Below are positions 43,720 to 55,489 of a DNA stretch of 64,000 nucleotides, one piece after another; the stretch's first letter is position 1; each line of letters begins with the position of its first letter. The position numbers and the translations under genes were made by a program. A model generated the notes under the pieces. That model saw only the letters and a list, made by a program, of their open reading frames with translations. It was not told the DNA's origin and ran no database searches. Source of the stretch: Oegoconia quadripuncta (Eukaryota > Arthropoda > Insecta > Lepidoptera > Autostichidae); the NCBI GenBank assembly GCA_949316235.1, contig OX438743.1, forward strand, positions 26,347,771 through 26,411,770, read 5' to 3'.

Positions 43720-43968
43720 AATAAAATCAAGACCCTCCAAGAGATATACAAAGCGAATGTGGATGATAGTGTTGGTAGGGGAAGACCACGGCGAACGTAC
43801 CATGATCAAATCGGGGACGTCTTAAAGAAAGGCCAAGTCAAGAGTACCCTAAACCGACGAGCATGTATGAACAACCTTATGAGAGTGAAGGAAGCAGAAG
43901 AGGTGTGTCAGGATCGTAGCAAGTGGAAGTCTGTGGTCTCTGCCTACCCCTACGGGAAACAGGCGTGA
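43720..43968 (+). pseudogene. LINE C-terminal fragment (QDR-type), open frame
   Basis: The reading is [36 protein letters not shown], then [25 protein letters not shown]. It is open for about 83 codons and ends at the same GKQA stop as 37.94-38.09 kb. The pattern is the C-terminal tail of a lepidopteran LINE ORF2 (RTE-like or related), after the reverse transcriptase domain. No catalytic motif is present. Confidence 0.7.
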
Positions 43969-43969
43969 C

Positions 43970-44128
43970 ATTATGTATGTATGTAAGACCCTCCAAACAA
44001 TATCTTAAAAATTAACCCCGTTACCTTAATTGTGTTGTCGACTGTACATACTAAACCATCAATTGTATTTGATTTGATATTGTAGAGCTATTTGTCAACA
44101 TTATCCTTAAACTAGCTGTGGCTAGTAG
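43970..44128. other. No recognised feature
   Basis: Unassigned sequence with no supported gene. Confidence 0.4.
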
Positions 44129-44129
44129 C

Positions 44130-44305
44130 TAACATCATTATTTTCCTGCCCTTATCCCACTCTGGGTGGGGTGTCAAAACCATGATAACGCGACTAACCT
44201 GCCCTCCGAAGTACAGTAACACTCATATGAAAATACCAAGTGGTCCCCCATCCAAAGACTGAACACACCAAATGTTAAATAACTCCACTAGTCGAAAACG
44301 TACAT
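44130..44305 (-). mobile_element. 5S rRNA-like SINE, more diverged
   Basis: In reverse complement: CGACTAGTGGAGTTATTTAA, CAGTCTTTGGATGGGGGACC, ACTTGGTATTTTCATATGAG, then TTCGGAGGGCAGG. The box C equivalent is well kept and the box A equivalent is damaged. Confidence 0.65.
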
Positions 44306-44534
44306 GAAACGACTGTTTAATTTAACAATGTGAAATAATCTACAAATAGAGCGTGCATGTAACCCTATATGCAACAGATTTGAGAGCGTATAATTGTTGT
44401 TATTCTGGGAGTTCAAAGCTACATGAAATTAGACTAATTAGGAGCAAAGCTGATGTTGCCCCTACCATGGATAATACGCAGATATTGAATGGTAGCAATC
44501 AGCAAAATTAGTCAATAGTCTGTCCCTGCATACA

Positions 44535-44915
44535 TAAAATAGTCAGGTTTTATACTTTTTAAGCTACTGCTTGTTCAAAAGACAACTTTCCCCTGAGAAG
44601 AAGAACCAAGTAACTCGAAGGTTTCTGTTTTAAAACATGTTTTTATATAATAATAATAATCTTTATTGTTTCACACACAAGTAAGAAAATATCAGCACTG
44701 TTACAAAATTCAGGCCCAAATATACTACCTATATCACTTGTGAGAGACTGACATCTGAACTAGGAAATTAACCTGCTTTTCAGATTGCCAGGCTCTCCCC
44801 CTAGGTGACGCAGGCAGTAACAATGTTATTATATTTATATAACAATATATTACATAACAATATACCAAATATAATTAAAAAGTGGAAAAAGACGATAGAA
44901 TAGAATAAAAAATGT

Positions 44916-44954
<39 letters not shown>

Positions 44955-45150
44955 AGCGTGTGCGTGAGCGTGTGCGTGTGCGTGTGCGTGTGCGTGTGCA
45001 TGTGCGTGTGCGTGTGTGTGTGTGTGAGCTAGAATATAATATCACAGAAGATATTTCATTATTAATTGTGAAATAGCCTGGCATGCGGACGACATGGTTA
45101 TGTCCATGAACGATTATCATGGTCTGATATTTTATAATATATACTTCCTT
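44535..45150 (-). mobile_element. LINE J 3' end, interrupted
   Basis: CTACTGCTTGTTCAAAAGAC and AAGTAACTCGAAGGTTTCTG (left part) and TGAAATAGCCTGGCATGCGG (right part) belong together as at 9.4 kb. Between them at about 44648-45030 lies a foreign piece with a reverse-orientation tail (ATCTTTATTGTTTCACAC) and a GT microsatellite. Confidence 0.7.
44918..45029 (+). repeat. GT/GC-rich microsatellite
   Basis: TG repeat passing into GTGCGTGA and GTGCGT variants. Open frames over it are artefacts. Confidence 0.97.
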
Positions 45151-45429
45151 AACAAGTTTCTGTTTAATAGTATTTTCAAATTTATTGAAAGGAATATTTT
45201 GTTTACCGACACGAATCTTATAACCTAGGTAAAGACAAATATTTTACCCAGATCTTTTTTCATCTTTCACTATTCAAACGGAAAATTTCCTTACTTCTTT
45301 TAAAGCTAATCTAGATAACAAATAAGTAAGAAAATTCAAAAAATGTAACTTTTGTTGTGACTATACTAAGACAACCTCATTTTATGCTTGAAAATGAGAG
45401 AAATGTTCCGCATTAAACATCCATTAATT

Positions 45430-45885
45430 TTATCAGGGTTCCGTACCTCATAATGAAAAAGGAACCCTTATAGAACCACGTTGTTGTAAGCATGTCTGTC
45501 TGGCAATACAACTTTTGTCAGGAATGCGTGGAGATAACAAGTTTAAATTAATATTCAATTACGGTCTATAGTGCCTTGGAGCTGTAAGAAAACCTAGCTT
45601 CTAATCAATGCAATGAAAATATTTATGTCGCATATTTTGACACTCTCAAATAAATCAAAACCTAACCTCCGGTCGATGTAGAATCATGAAATTTGGCAAA
45701 AAGCCAGATCTCAATGAAAAAGTAAATAAAAAGATCCTAAAATCGTTAATTTGTGGTTGCAATTTCAAACTTATATTCCGACTCGATTCCGTGGTGACAA
45801 ACTATCTACATACAAATTTGTACGGAGCCCCCGGTGCGCGATTCAGACTCGCACTTGTCCTGGTTTTTTCATTCTTCGAACCATA
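45430..45885. repeat. Dispersed lepidopteran repeat I
   Basis: It begins CAGGGTTCCGTACCTC and ends ACGGAGCCCCCGGTGCGCG, then GACTCGCACTTGTCCTGGTT. These end motifs recur at 49.87-50.76 kb and 62.47-62.56 kb. It is probably non-autonomous, class unknown. A 66-codon open frame inside is not convincing. Confidence 0.65.
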
Positions 45886-45889
45886 ATTA

Positions 45890-46500
45890 AATGTTTGAAT
45901 TAGCCTCTTGGTGACTGCATTTCCACTACTGGCTATTTTTTACCCAATAGTTATGTTAAAAGTAAATCTTGTAAATTTAACAATCTAAAACAAAGTTTCT
46001 TCAATGCTGCTCTTTCCGTTCTGGTAGAGTTTTTTTATATCTTCAAAACCATTTTGTCATCGTTCTTAACGGAAAGTACCTACCTTAATCAGATTTTTTT
46101 TTAATTTGCTTTTGCAAAAATTGAGTACATTTTTATTTTAACGGTCACTTTAATATCAGCCACTCATAGACACGATTCACGGAATCATTGGATGTTAAAT
46201 CCGCCGTAAATTTTTGGAGGAAAACTTTTGTGGTAAAGAAAAAGGAAGAAAGACAAACATTTATTCAGCATGAAATGTCTTATCTTTGAGTTAAGAAATT
46301 TATAATAACACAAGCCGAACTAGGTTCCAGCTGAGCATGATGCTGTGGCATGAACCATTGTTTTCTGTTCTCAGCAGAATGAGTAAGTACCCAAATCAGT
46401 TCCATATTTACAGTAAGAGCATATTTCCTGGGGCATTTTGCAAAATGCTACGCATATTTTGATGCATGATGTCGTATAATATATCAAGAAGAAGAGGAGT
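45890..46500. other. No recognised feature
   Basis: Unassigned sequence with no supported gene. Confidence 0.4.
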
Positions 46501-46523
46501 AAACATTCGTATTGTACGTATAA

Positions 46524-46559
46524 ATTGTTTCTGTGTATAAAAATATACACAGAAACAAT
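46524..46559. repeat. Hairpin with 16-bp perfect arms
   Basis: ATTGTTTCTGTGTATA, AAAA, then its exact reverse complement. Confidence 0.93.
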
Positions 46560-46721
46560 GTAAACAGATGCATAGGTAATTTACCAATGTTTAGTATTGA
46601 AAAACGAAAACGGAACTAAAACAACTACTACACCTTTAATTCCGCTAAGCCATTCATTGGAATATTTGTAAGCAGACGCCATTTTGTATTATGCGGGCGC
46701 CACGTTCGATTTTCTAACTAA

Positions 46722-46985
46722 TAAATAAATAATAAAATAAATAAATAAATATCTTTAGACATGCACACAGCGCCATCTAGTGCCACAGTAAGCAACTATA
46801 TGGTTGTGTTGTGGATACCAGATAGTTGATATAATACATTTTTTTTTGTAAATAAATACTTATTATAAATGAAAACATCCATAACTCGGGGTACACATGT
46901 TCGTATTCATCACACAAACATATGCCCCTAGCGGGATTCGAACCCGCAACCTTTTGGTATAGTGGTCCGAGTTGCTAATCACTAC
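46722..46985 (-). mobile_element. SINE A, head truncated
   Basis: (AAAT)n tail, ACAGCGCCATCTAGTGCCAC, the body, GGGATTCGAACCCGC B box, and it ends just after TAATCACTACA. Confidence 0.9.
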
Positions 46986-46987
46986 AT

Positions 46988-47235
46988 ACACTATATTATA
47001 AATAACACTAGTATTATAAATGCGATAGTTTGGATGTTTGTTTGTTGCACAATCACGACGAAACGGATGAACGGAATTGGATAAAATTTGGTATATAGAT
47101 AGAATATACCAAATTTCATCCAAATCCGTTCAGCCGATTAAGACATAGGATATTTCTTATCCCGATAAAGCAAATAGTTCCTGCAGGATAAGCAAATTAT
47201 ACATATCCGCGATATAGTTACCCCACGCTAGTTCT
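46988..47235. repeat. Dispersed repeat G
   Basis: ATTATAAATGCGATAGTTTG, CACGACGAAACGGATGAACG, AAATTTGGTATATAG with its inverted match AATATACCAAATTT, and ATATCCGCGATATAGTTACC. I know closely similar sequence as a common repeat in butterfly and moth genomes. Class not resolved. Confidence 0.6.
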
Positions 47236-47304
47236 ACCATAAATTATTTCCTACGACGTTTTTGAGCATCAGTATTATTGTTATGACGTACATTCAGTGT
47301 ACTA

Positions 47305-48597
47305 AGTATCGGGAATTTGTCAACAAAACAAAAAATACAAATTATTCATCTAAATTTATTTTATCGCCTTCAAAGTAGGCCCCATCGCTTGCAATACAAC
47401 ATCTCCACCGCTTCACCCAGTCTTCCATACATTTTTCATAGGCTATTTGCGGTATGGCCTTTAGCTCATTCAGCGAATTTTCTTTTATGGCTTCTATCGA
47501 CTCAAAACGTTTTCCTCGAAGTGGTAATTTTAACTTGGGAAATAAAAAAAAGTCAGACGGAGCCATATCAGGTGAATACGGTGCTTGGTCGAGAACTTTT
47601 GTTGAATTTTTCGCTAAAAACTCTTTCACTATAATGGCTGTGTGTGATGGTGCATTATCATGGTGCAGCATCCATGAGTTGTGTTGCCACAAATCTGGAC
47701 GTTTTCGGCGGATACTCTCACGCAAACGCTTCATGACGCCTAAATAATATTCTTTATTCACTGTTTCTCCCTCTGGAAGGAATTCGGAGTGAACCACACC
47801 ACGGTAGTCAAAAAAAACTGTCAGCATCACCTTGATTTTGGAGCGACTTTGCCGCGGTTTTTTGGGTTTCGGCTCGTTTTCGAGACGCCATTCTGAAGAC
47901 TGTTGGCTTGTTTGCATGTCGTACTCATAAACCCATGTCTCGTCGCCAGTTATTATACGTTTCATAAAGGTCGGATCCGTAGAAGCTCGGGAAACCATGT
48001 CTTCAGCGACATGCTTTCGCTGCGCTTTTTGAACAAAATTGAGCTCTTTTGGAACTAGTCGAGCGGCGACGCGTTTCATGCCTAAAATGTCAATGAGAAT
48101 GTTGTGGACGGACTTAAAAGATATGTTCACCTCACTAGCCACCTCTCTCAGACTCATACGTCGATTTTCGAGCACTAGCTTCTTGATTCTGTCGATGTTT
48201 TCTTTGGTCGTAGCGGTTGAAGGTCTACCAGAACGAGGCAAGTCTACTACTACTTCTCGGCCTTCTTTAAAAGCCTTATACCATTCATAAGCCCTTGTTT
48301 TCGATATACACGATTCGCCGTAGGTATTTCGCAACATTTTTAGTGATTCACCACATGAAATATCATTTGAAACACAAAATTTAAGGCACACTCTTTGTTC
48401 AACAATATTTTCCATTGTAAAAATCGCCGAGGACTCAAAACTATGACCAACAAAAAGTGTAGTTTAAAACAAATTAAATGACAGATCCCGCTCAAATTTT
48501 GCGCGCTAAATCAGTACAGTGCTACCAACATGCAGTAAAAAAATTAGAACGACCTCTTTTACGCGGGTCTTTTTATTGACATATTCCCGATACTTTT
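47305..48597 (-). mobile_element. mariner element, complete
   Basis: The left end reads AGTATCGGGAATTTGTCAAC and the right end, in reverse complement, AGTATCGGGAATATGTCAAT, so the terminal repeats match at about 24 of 26 positions. TA lies outside both ends (47303-47304 and 48598-48599), but three extra A bases lie between the TA and the AGTATC at the right, so the outermost bases are uncertain by about 3. The size of about 1.29 kb fits full-length mariners. Confidence 0.93.
47342..48415 (-). CDS. mariner transposase, DD34D, intact frame
   Basis: This cut-and-paste transposase binds the terminal repeats and catalyses excision and insertion at TA. The 357 residues comprise an N-terminal DNA-binding part of two helix-turn-helix regions (about 1-110, linked by an AT-hook-like GRPS at 63-66), the linker motif LVPKEL (120-125; WVPHEL in many relatives), and the catalytic domain. 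The metal-binding aspartates are visible: D158 in ITGDETWVYEYD, D253 in HHDNAPSH and D288 in YSPDMAPSDFF, with 34 residues between the last two. No stop or frameshift interrupts it, and the length is close to the usual 345-350. The ATG at 48415 was chosen because it starts MENIVEQRVC, the usual beginning, and lies 180 bp inside the right terminal repeat. Activity cannot be judged from sequence alone; one or more missense changes could inactivate it. Confidence 0.96.
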   Translation of the reverse strand: MENIVEQRVCLKFCVSNDISCGESLKMLRNTYGESCISKTRAYEWYKAFKEGREVVVDLPRSGRPSTATTKENIDRIKKLVLENRRMSLREVASEVNISFKSVHNILIDILGMKRVAARLVPKELNFVQKAQRKHVAEDMVSRASTDPTFMKRIITGDETWVYEYDMQTSQQSSEWRLENEPKPKKPRQSRSKIKVMLTVFFDYRGVVHSEFLPEGETVNKEYYLGVMKRLRESIRRKRPDLWQHNSWMLHHDNAPSHTAIIVKEFLAKNSTKVLDQAPYSPDMAPSDFFLFPKLKLPLRGKRFESIEAIKENSLNELKAIPQIAYEKCMEDWVKRWRCCIASDGAYFEGDKINLDE

Positions 48598-48599
48598 TA

Positions 48600-49098
48600 C
48601 ACAGAGTAGTATATGTGGTCGTTGTCCGGAAACCATACAGTATAATTATTTGAAAACAATTCAGCGTAATATTACACGAAAGTCTACAATCAACGAATAG
48701 GTCAATTTCACTTGAAATACGACCTTCCTAAGAACGACAAATGATTATAATCTTGAGAACGAATAAGTTAAATCGAGAGGCTCGTTTCTGAATCATTGGT
48801 TCCGTGTTCAAACATACGAAGAAAGTCGCTTGGAAAGTTTGTTCCTTTGATATTCTCGTGTTTTATGTGTTATTACCTTGTCGAAATAGAAATGGAAAAA
48901 GGGCATGGCTGTCGCAGGCCTAACTTGTCTCTTAAATGAGTATCTTTTTTATTTTTTTTATGCACATATTATTATTATATATTATAATATAGCATTATTT
49001 TAGTTAAGCGAAACTTAAGTTAAGCGGTCGAATCCTATAGGCTGTTCTGTTTTTTTATGCTTAAGCCTTTGAGCGCCACGCCGGTCACCGGTGACCGG
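48600..49098. other. No recognised feature
   Basis: Unassigned sequence with no supported gene. Confidence 0.4.
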
Positions 49099-49109
49099 AA
49101 AATAATTGA

Positions 49110-49545
49110 TTTTCAATTGTGTCTGCGGGTTAGTACTTGACCTCTATCACACCTGCTGTTAAGTGTAGATGAGGCCGAAAGTGGTAGCGTACTGACTTGG
49201 GGAACTGGCTATCTTATATCTGACAACCGAAACACAACAATGCTATTAACATTGTTCTTTGGCGGCAGATTTAGGTAAGATGGTGGTAGCTAGCCAGGCG
49301 GGCATTTAAAATGCCCTAGCACCAACCAAATCGAGTACTTGATGTATCTTATATCTGACAACCGACAAACAACAATGCTATTAACATTGTTCTTTGGCGG
49401 CAGATTTAGACAAGATGGTGGTAGCTAGCCAGGCGGGCATTTAATATGCCCTTAGCACCAATCAAATCGAGTACTTGATGTACCCCGCTGGGGATCGAAC
49501 CCGCGACGAAACCCGTTGTGTACACTGAGCCACGGAGGCGGTTAA
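49110..49545 (-). mobile_element. SINE B with an internal 135-bp tandem duplication
   Basis: The block from TATCTTATATCTGACAACCG to AAATCGAGTACTTGATG is present twice (about 49210-49344 and 49345-49480), after which the B box GGGATCGAACCCGCGAC and head GAGCCACGGAGGCGGTT follow once. About 25 bases near the head are deleted (GACGAAACCCGTTGTG). Confidence 0.9.
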
Positions 49546-49865
49546 GGCTATATCGTAGATGGAATTGTAAAATGGATTTTATGCGCTTGTATCTAGGTTT
49601 CATTTGAATGTAAAACTAGTCCCAGTTGAAAGTTGCCTAGTACGAGATTCGACTTACGAATGAGGTCGGTCATATCTATTGTATAAAAATTTCGACATTC
49701 TGCTCAGAATCAGGAATTGTGTCCCATTACAATAGGAGCTTACGTGGTTAGAGTATCGATGGCCGGAACACAGGTTGTTTAGGTGAAATTTTGTTCTTCT
49801 GCGTCCGTACCTTGGGAGTTCTGTAGGCCGACCTCGCGTCAATCTTTCCTATAAATTGTTTATAC
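49546..49865. other. No recognised feature
   Basis: Unassigned sequence with no supported gene. Confidence 0.4.
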
Positions 49866-49869
49866 ATAC

Positions 49870-50760
49870 TTTAAAAAAACTGGCCAAGTGCGTGTCGGGT
49901 CACACTCAGAGTAGGGTTCCGTACATGTCCTCACTGCGGACTTAGAAGGGACTTTTTGTTGTTCGATAAATAATTTTCGACGGAAACGGTTCTTTCAACT
50001 ACTATCTACATTTAACATTTAAACCTACTTACCTGTACTAGTTTTTCTTTTAACTTTATTATATATACCACTGCCGTGAATTTTCAACGTATCCAAAACC
50101 AACCGTTTAGCATTTAGGTGGGGCCGGGGTGGGGGACGACGACGACGACGACGACACTCGATTCTAACAAAAATTAGCACTTTAAAATGATTTCGCCCAG
50201 ACCGGCCTGCCCCATTCAGAAACACTGGGTGGACTTTGTTATAGGTTCAAGGTGTCAATCTCGAAAATTCATATTGCCCTGCGTATTTACTAATTTATCA
50301 ATACTAACCTAGTATACTAAGTATAAATTGTTACTAACTCACCAATAAATTATGGATTGTATGATCTGAAATAAATTTATTTATTACTATTTATTAAAGC
50401 TTAATATCCCTTAAACATACCCCTAAAACTGTTTAAGAAACTCGAAAAACTGTTTAAGATAACCTCTAATATTTCCTACCTATCCAACGACAGTGCACAC
50501 GATATGGTACAAAAATAAAAGAAAATTCTTCCCCACACTCAAATCATCAATTCATTCAACGCCATACCATAATAACAATATTTTTCAAGATTTTTTTTAC
50601 CACTTTGTCGGCGTGAGTTACTACCACAGAGTACGTTACTATACCCATGCGAATATATACAACTTTCTAGTACTAAGAGCCTCTGAGCTAAGCCTCGGAC
50701 AGACAGACAGACGGACATGGCTAAACTATAAGGGTTCCATGTTGACTACGGAACCTTGAA
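49870..50760. repeat. Dispersed repeat I, long copy with insert
   Basis: It starts AAACTGGCCAAGTGCGTGTC, GGGTTCCGTACATG, and ends AGACAGACAGACGGACATGG, then AAGGGTTCCATGTTGACTA, CGGAACC. About 50020-50230 inside carries a (GAC)n tract and an unrelated GC-rich piece. Confidence 0.6.
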
Positions 50761-50799
50761 AATGGAGAAATTGCCCATTTTTACCCCAACGAAAAACGA

Positions 50800-51060
50800 T
50801 AAAGTCAAAATCAAAGTCAAAAAATATTTATTTCGTAGGATAAAGATTATCACTTGAAAACGCCACATTTTTTATCTTAGTATTAAAATTATTGACATTA
50901 TTGCTCATTCGCAAAGCAGACTCCCCAGAGAAGAACGAGCAAGAAACTCAAGGGTTGCTCTTTTAAATAAGTTTGGGTTACAATTATATTATATTGTATA
51001 ATTAGGCTGAATATCGCCGAGCGGTCTATGTCCATGCTTGCTTATCATCCAGATAGTCAG
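50800..51060 (-). mobile_element. LINE J 3' untranslated region
   Basis: The 3' terminus (TCAAAGTCAAAAAATATTTA in reverse) and GAGAAGAACGAGCAAGAAAC precede the ORF end. It is contiguous with the next feature and is the longest LINE J copy here. Confidence 0.8.
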
Positions 51061-51065
51061 AAATT

Positions 51066-51525
51066 TTATAATACTAATGTCTGTTTTATGATGGTTTTGA
51101 ATTTATTTAAAGGTAAATTTTGAATGTCCACTGGAACCTTATTATAAAAGCGTATACATTGCCCCTTAAATGACTTAGTGCCTTTGTGTAAACGGCTGGC
51201 ATGATCAGCAAGTTTATTTTTATATCTGGTATTAACATTATGTATATCACTATTTTTCTTAAACGATTCTATATTTTTTCTTACATACATTAAGTTTTCG
51301 TAACTATATTGCGATGCTAATGTTAATATATTAATTTCTTTAAATTTATTCCTAAGAGACACTCTGGGGCCCAGTTTGTAAATCGCGCGAACCGCTCGTT
51401 TCTGCGGAACAAAGATACAATTTTATTTATGTCCGCGGCATTTCCCCACAACAGAATGCCGTAGGTCAGTATGCTATGGAAATAAGTGAAATAGACCAGC
51501 CTGTGTTATTACGGGTGTATGTGTT
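51066..51525 (-). pseudogene. LINE J (CR1/Jockey-like) reverse transcriptase C-terminal fragment
   Basis: The minus strand reads LVYFTYFHSILTYGILLWGN, AADINKI, a frame shift near 51405, then PQKRAVRAIYKLGP, SLRNKFKEINILTL, YVRKNIESFKKNSDIHNVNT, and FKGQCIRFYNKVPVDIQNLP before the end. HSILTYGILLWG and the YVRKN...NT region are typical of the C-terminal third of reverse transcriptases in CR1/Jockey-group LINEs. The upstream catalytic YADD region is missing and the frame is broken. Confidence 0.82.
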
Positions 51526-51539
51526 TGCGCGTTGTGTGT

Positions 51540-52880
51540 GTGTGTTCAGTCTTTGTCCGGATGTATCTTAATAATACGTGTGGTGTTTTATATTTAAGGT
51601 TAGGTAAACTAAGATAAAGGTTGTTTGATGGAAAATATGTTTGATGAAAACCGGTTCAGCCGGTTGGAAGATATTTACTTTTAACACGATATGTTTGGTT
51701 TCTAGGCGTTTTTCTTTTAATTTCGATATATTTTTTCGTGTACGGTGAATTTTTTTCATTGTTGATAGCTTCACTGTGAATTTCATTGCCTTGTAGAAGA
51801 TGCTAAGATCTCCTAAAATAATTTTCCAAAAAAATATTCAATGCCTACTTTATACTGTCTAAAAATACTTTATTTAGTTAGAGTTTGGTTTAGAGAGAAA
51901 TAATTGATCGATTTTTTTGAAAATAGTTACAGGACTTACATGTATATATACCCCGAGTCAATGAAATTCACAGTGGTGATACTAATCTAATAGTCTATGT
52001 TTTATTACTAAATACCTATACTATATCTAAAGCAAGCTACCGATTTATTAGACAACATATATATTCTATCACTGACTGGTACTCTCCCCATGTGCAAAAA
52101 ATCACGGCCTTTAAGATTACAGGAAGTTAAAAGTGTATCCTTACTGGACTATCGGGAATAAATGTTTGTACACATCCCAAAAAAAAATATATTTCAGAAT
52201 ACGAATGTCTTTAAAACTTCGCCTTTTGAAAATATTTTATTGATAGATAAACCTTGAACATTTTCATAAGCTCCTCAACTTCATTAAATATCAGAGATTA
52301 AGGTCAAGCGGTAACCCAATCAACATCATCTTTATTCATAATTCAATTGTAGTGTACGAACCTTTCCCTGTAGGTACTTACATTAGGTAAATGACAGTAT
52401 ACATATACTATCATGTGTTTAGTATAAGTCCTTACCTATGAAATTGGCGTTTTGTATGAAGAATTTCATTAAGACTGTTTTCTCCATACAAACATTTTTG
52501 CTTTTCTTTTCGGAACGGCAAATCCAAATTTAGCTAAACTTTGTGTGTATTATCGGATAACATTAAGTTGAGTATAGACAGCGTTAATTTTTAAAAGTAA
52601 CCGCTTTATAAAAGTTTCAGCGAATCTAAGAAATGATTATGGGAAACACGAGAAAAGAGCTCTGTTAAATTTTTTTTATTATGTGATTTAGCCCAGAAAT
52701 TAAAAAATATTTCATGTGAAACTTTGAAATAATATTCGATTTTCCAAATAAAAAACAAATTTGGATATAGCTTTGAAAATCACAGGAATTGGTACATATG
52801 ATTAACGAAGAAAAAAACTCCAATTTCATAGATAAAGACCCAATATTTAAATAGACAATAATATAATTGGAAAATAAATA
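51540..52880. other. No recognised feature
   Basis: AT-rich, unassigned. Short open frames only. Confidence 0.4.
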
Positions 52881-52884
52881 ATTT

Positions 52885-53115
52885 CACGACCTTTATCCCC
52901 AATAGGATGATGAGGAAAATCCCAAACGTAACCAAATATTAAAAGTTTAATGCTTGTAACAACATCCACGGTTCACTTTACGAAATATGGAGAAATGCGT
53001 ACGTGACAAGAGAAGAGTCCAGCGCCATTAAAAAGTGCAAATCTATAAGAGGTTTTTTTGGTGGAAAGTCACGTTTTACGATACCCACGGGAAGAGACGG
53101 GCTGGATTATTTATA
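52885..53115 (+). repeat. Repeat E
   Basis: TTCACGACCTTTATCCCC, CATCCACGGTTCACTTTACG, GGTGGAAAGTCACGTTTTAC and ACCCACGGGAAGAGACGGG. Confidence 0.82.
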
Positions 53116-53139
53116 CAAACAATATCATTTAAATACGCC

Positions 53140-53485
53140 GTTAAAAATTGTCTCTTGAATAAGCAGTAGCTTAAAAAATATAAAATGACCATTTTATGTG
53201 TACCTACAATATTTTTTTTTTTGTTTTTTTATGGTTAACTGGATACGCTTTTGACCACAATCTCACCTGATGGGAGGTGACGATGCGGCCGAAAATGAAG
53301 CACGCGATCTCAGTAGATGCCTATTCACTTTGCTCTTGAAGATGCCAAGGTTGTAGGATTCAGGAAAGACTGACGCCGGAAGGGAGTTCCATGCCTTGGC
53401 TGTTCGCATTATGTATGAGGAATCGAACCGCTTAGTGCGATTGTTCGGTATGTTAACTACATATAAAGCATTTTTTACTTTGACT
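53140..53485 (+). mobile_element. LINE J 3' end split by repeat F
   Basis: GAATAAGCAGTAGCTTAAAA and AAATGACCATTTTATGTGTA (to about 53210) and then ACATATAAAGCATTTTTTAC with TTTGACTCTG (53459-53485) are halves of one LINE J 3' end. The intervening 53211-53458 is repeat F. Confidence 0.75.
53221..53458 (+). repeat. Repeat F
   Basis: GACCACAATCTCACCTGATG to ATTATGTATGAGGAATCGAA. The longest copy; it is inserted into LINE J. Confidence 0.8.
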
Positions 53486-54183
<698 letters not shown>

Positions 54184-54394
54184 AGAGAATTTATAACAAA
54201 GATAATTTAATTTGTTCTTGAAATAAACTATTCTATTCTTACACCAGGGGTTATAAACGACCGTCATCGAATTAACTTGAATTCATTTTTATTTCTGCCC
54301 ATGTCCTCATACCTCTAATAATAAATAACGAACCCAATCAACTCCACTTGCTCTATCCGCAGATCGTGTTTATTTTTATACACATAGGTACGTA

Positions 54395-54660
54395 CATAAC
54401 GTGACGGTCTTTATCCCAAATGAGGTGGTCAGAGAAATCCCAAACTTCCAATTCAAACCACATCCATGGTTCACTTTATGTAATATACGGAAAAGGATTC
54501 GTGACCGGGGGTGAGCACATCGCCGTTAAAAAATGCATTCCATAGATATTATTGGATCACAAGTCCCTTACTCACCTTTTACGTCACCCACGGGAATATT
54601 TTTTCTATAGACAGGTTGTATCTATTCTTTTTGCGTACCGAAACCACACACAACTGTTTA
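54395..54660 (+). repeat. Repeat E
   Basis: ACGTGACGGTCTTTATCCCA, GAGGTGGTCAGAGAAATCCC, CATCCATGGTTCACTTTATG, CATCGCCGTTAAAAAATGCA and CACCCACGGGAA, ending GAAACCACACA. Confidence 0.85.
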
Positions 54661-54664
54661 TTTA

Positions 54665-55145
54665 TATTTATATCCTGTGCCAATAAGAAGATTTAACTAA
54701 TACAGCCTCAAGTGAACTCAGTATTAATTTTGGTTTCTCGTTGAACTTTGAATTTAATTATTTTGCAATTAACCTCGAGGGATTGAGTCCTTACTCCAGT
54801 ACTTCTATAATTGTTTACCCGCGGTTGTTTCTGGTTGCTTGTATGGCAGAGTATAACGTTGTTAGCAGTTGATATTTTCTGTTGTCTGTCAACAAACATT
54901 GTTTGGAACACCAAAGGGCATTTTATCTCTTGGATACTGTTCGTGTTGGAAATTGAAAGGCCTTTGCCGACGCTTGTGTATCTAACGCTCCTCCTAAATG
55001 AAGATACTCAGTTCATTTAGTACAGCGTTCATAGCATAAATGATTTATATTTGTATGGTGTGACCTATATAGTGCAAACCAAATTTTGTCTTTATTTTTT
55101 CATCATTATCGCCTTGTGATGTGTTTAATAGTGAACGTCTGGATG
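54665..55145. other. No recognised feature
   Basis: Unassigned sequence with no supported gene. Confidence 0.4.
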
Positions 55146-55162
55146 AATATGACAGGTTTAGG

Positions 55163-55306
55163 ACCCGATTTCGAAAGACATATAAGCGAAAGCCAATTGT
55201 GCGATGCCAGATAATCGAAGTGCCATATGAACGAAACGTCATTTAGCCGATGGGCCATTTAATCGCACAGATAAATATGCGAAAGCCATAAGATCGAATG
55301 TACAGA
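55163..55306 (+). repeat. Quasi-periodic array of CGAAAGCCAT-type units
   Basis: Eight to nine units of 14-17 bp, each with a CGA core and a CAT or CAG end: TTTCGAAAGACAT, ATAAGCGAAAGCCA, TGTGCGATGCCAG, ATAATCGAAGTGCCAT, ATGAACGAAACGTCAT, TTAGCCGATGGGCCAT, TTAATCGCACAGAT, AATATGCGAAAGCCAT, AAGATCGAATG. The spacing is regular though the units are degenerate. The last two recur inverted at 56017-56047. Confidence 0.85.
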
Positions 55307-55489
55307 CCCCTATCTGTAGCGAGCGAGCAATATGGGGCGGGGCACCCCGACACTGTTGGTTAGGTTCAGAAGGTTAACCTTCGATGTTAGGTTGACATAT
55401 TTGTAAAATCAAAAACATTTTATTCAATGTAGAATACAAAAATATCACTTATTGAAAGTCAACATGTTATTTTTTTTAAACTACATCGC

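Noticed and set aside
44801..45120. Thr-His and Arg-Thr rich open frames
   Set aside because: Products of the GT/GC microsatellite.
46524..46559. microRNA precursor
   Set aside because: Arms are only 16 bp with a 4-base loop, too short for a normal precursor.
47454..48290. Three plus-strand open frames over the mariner
   Set aside because: Shadows of the transposase gene on the minus strand.
55163..55306. CRISPR-like array
   Set aside because: Units are short and degenerate without unique spacers, and the setting is eukaryotic.
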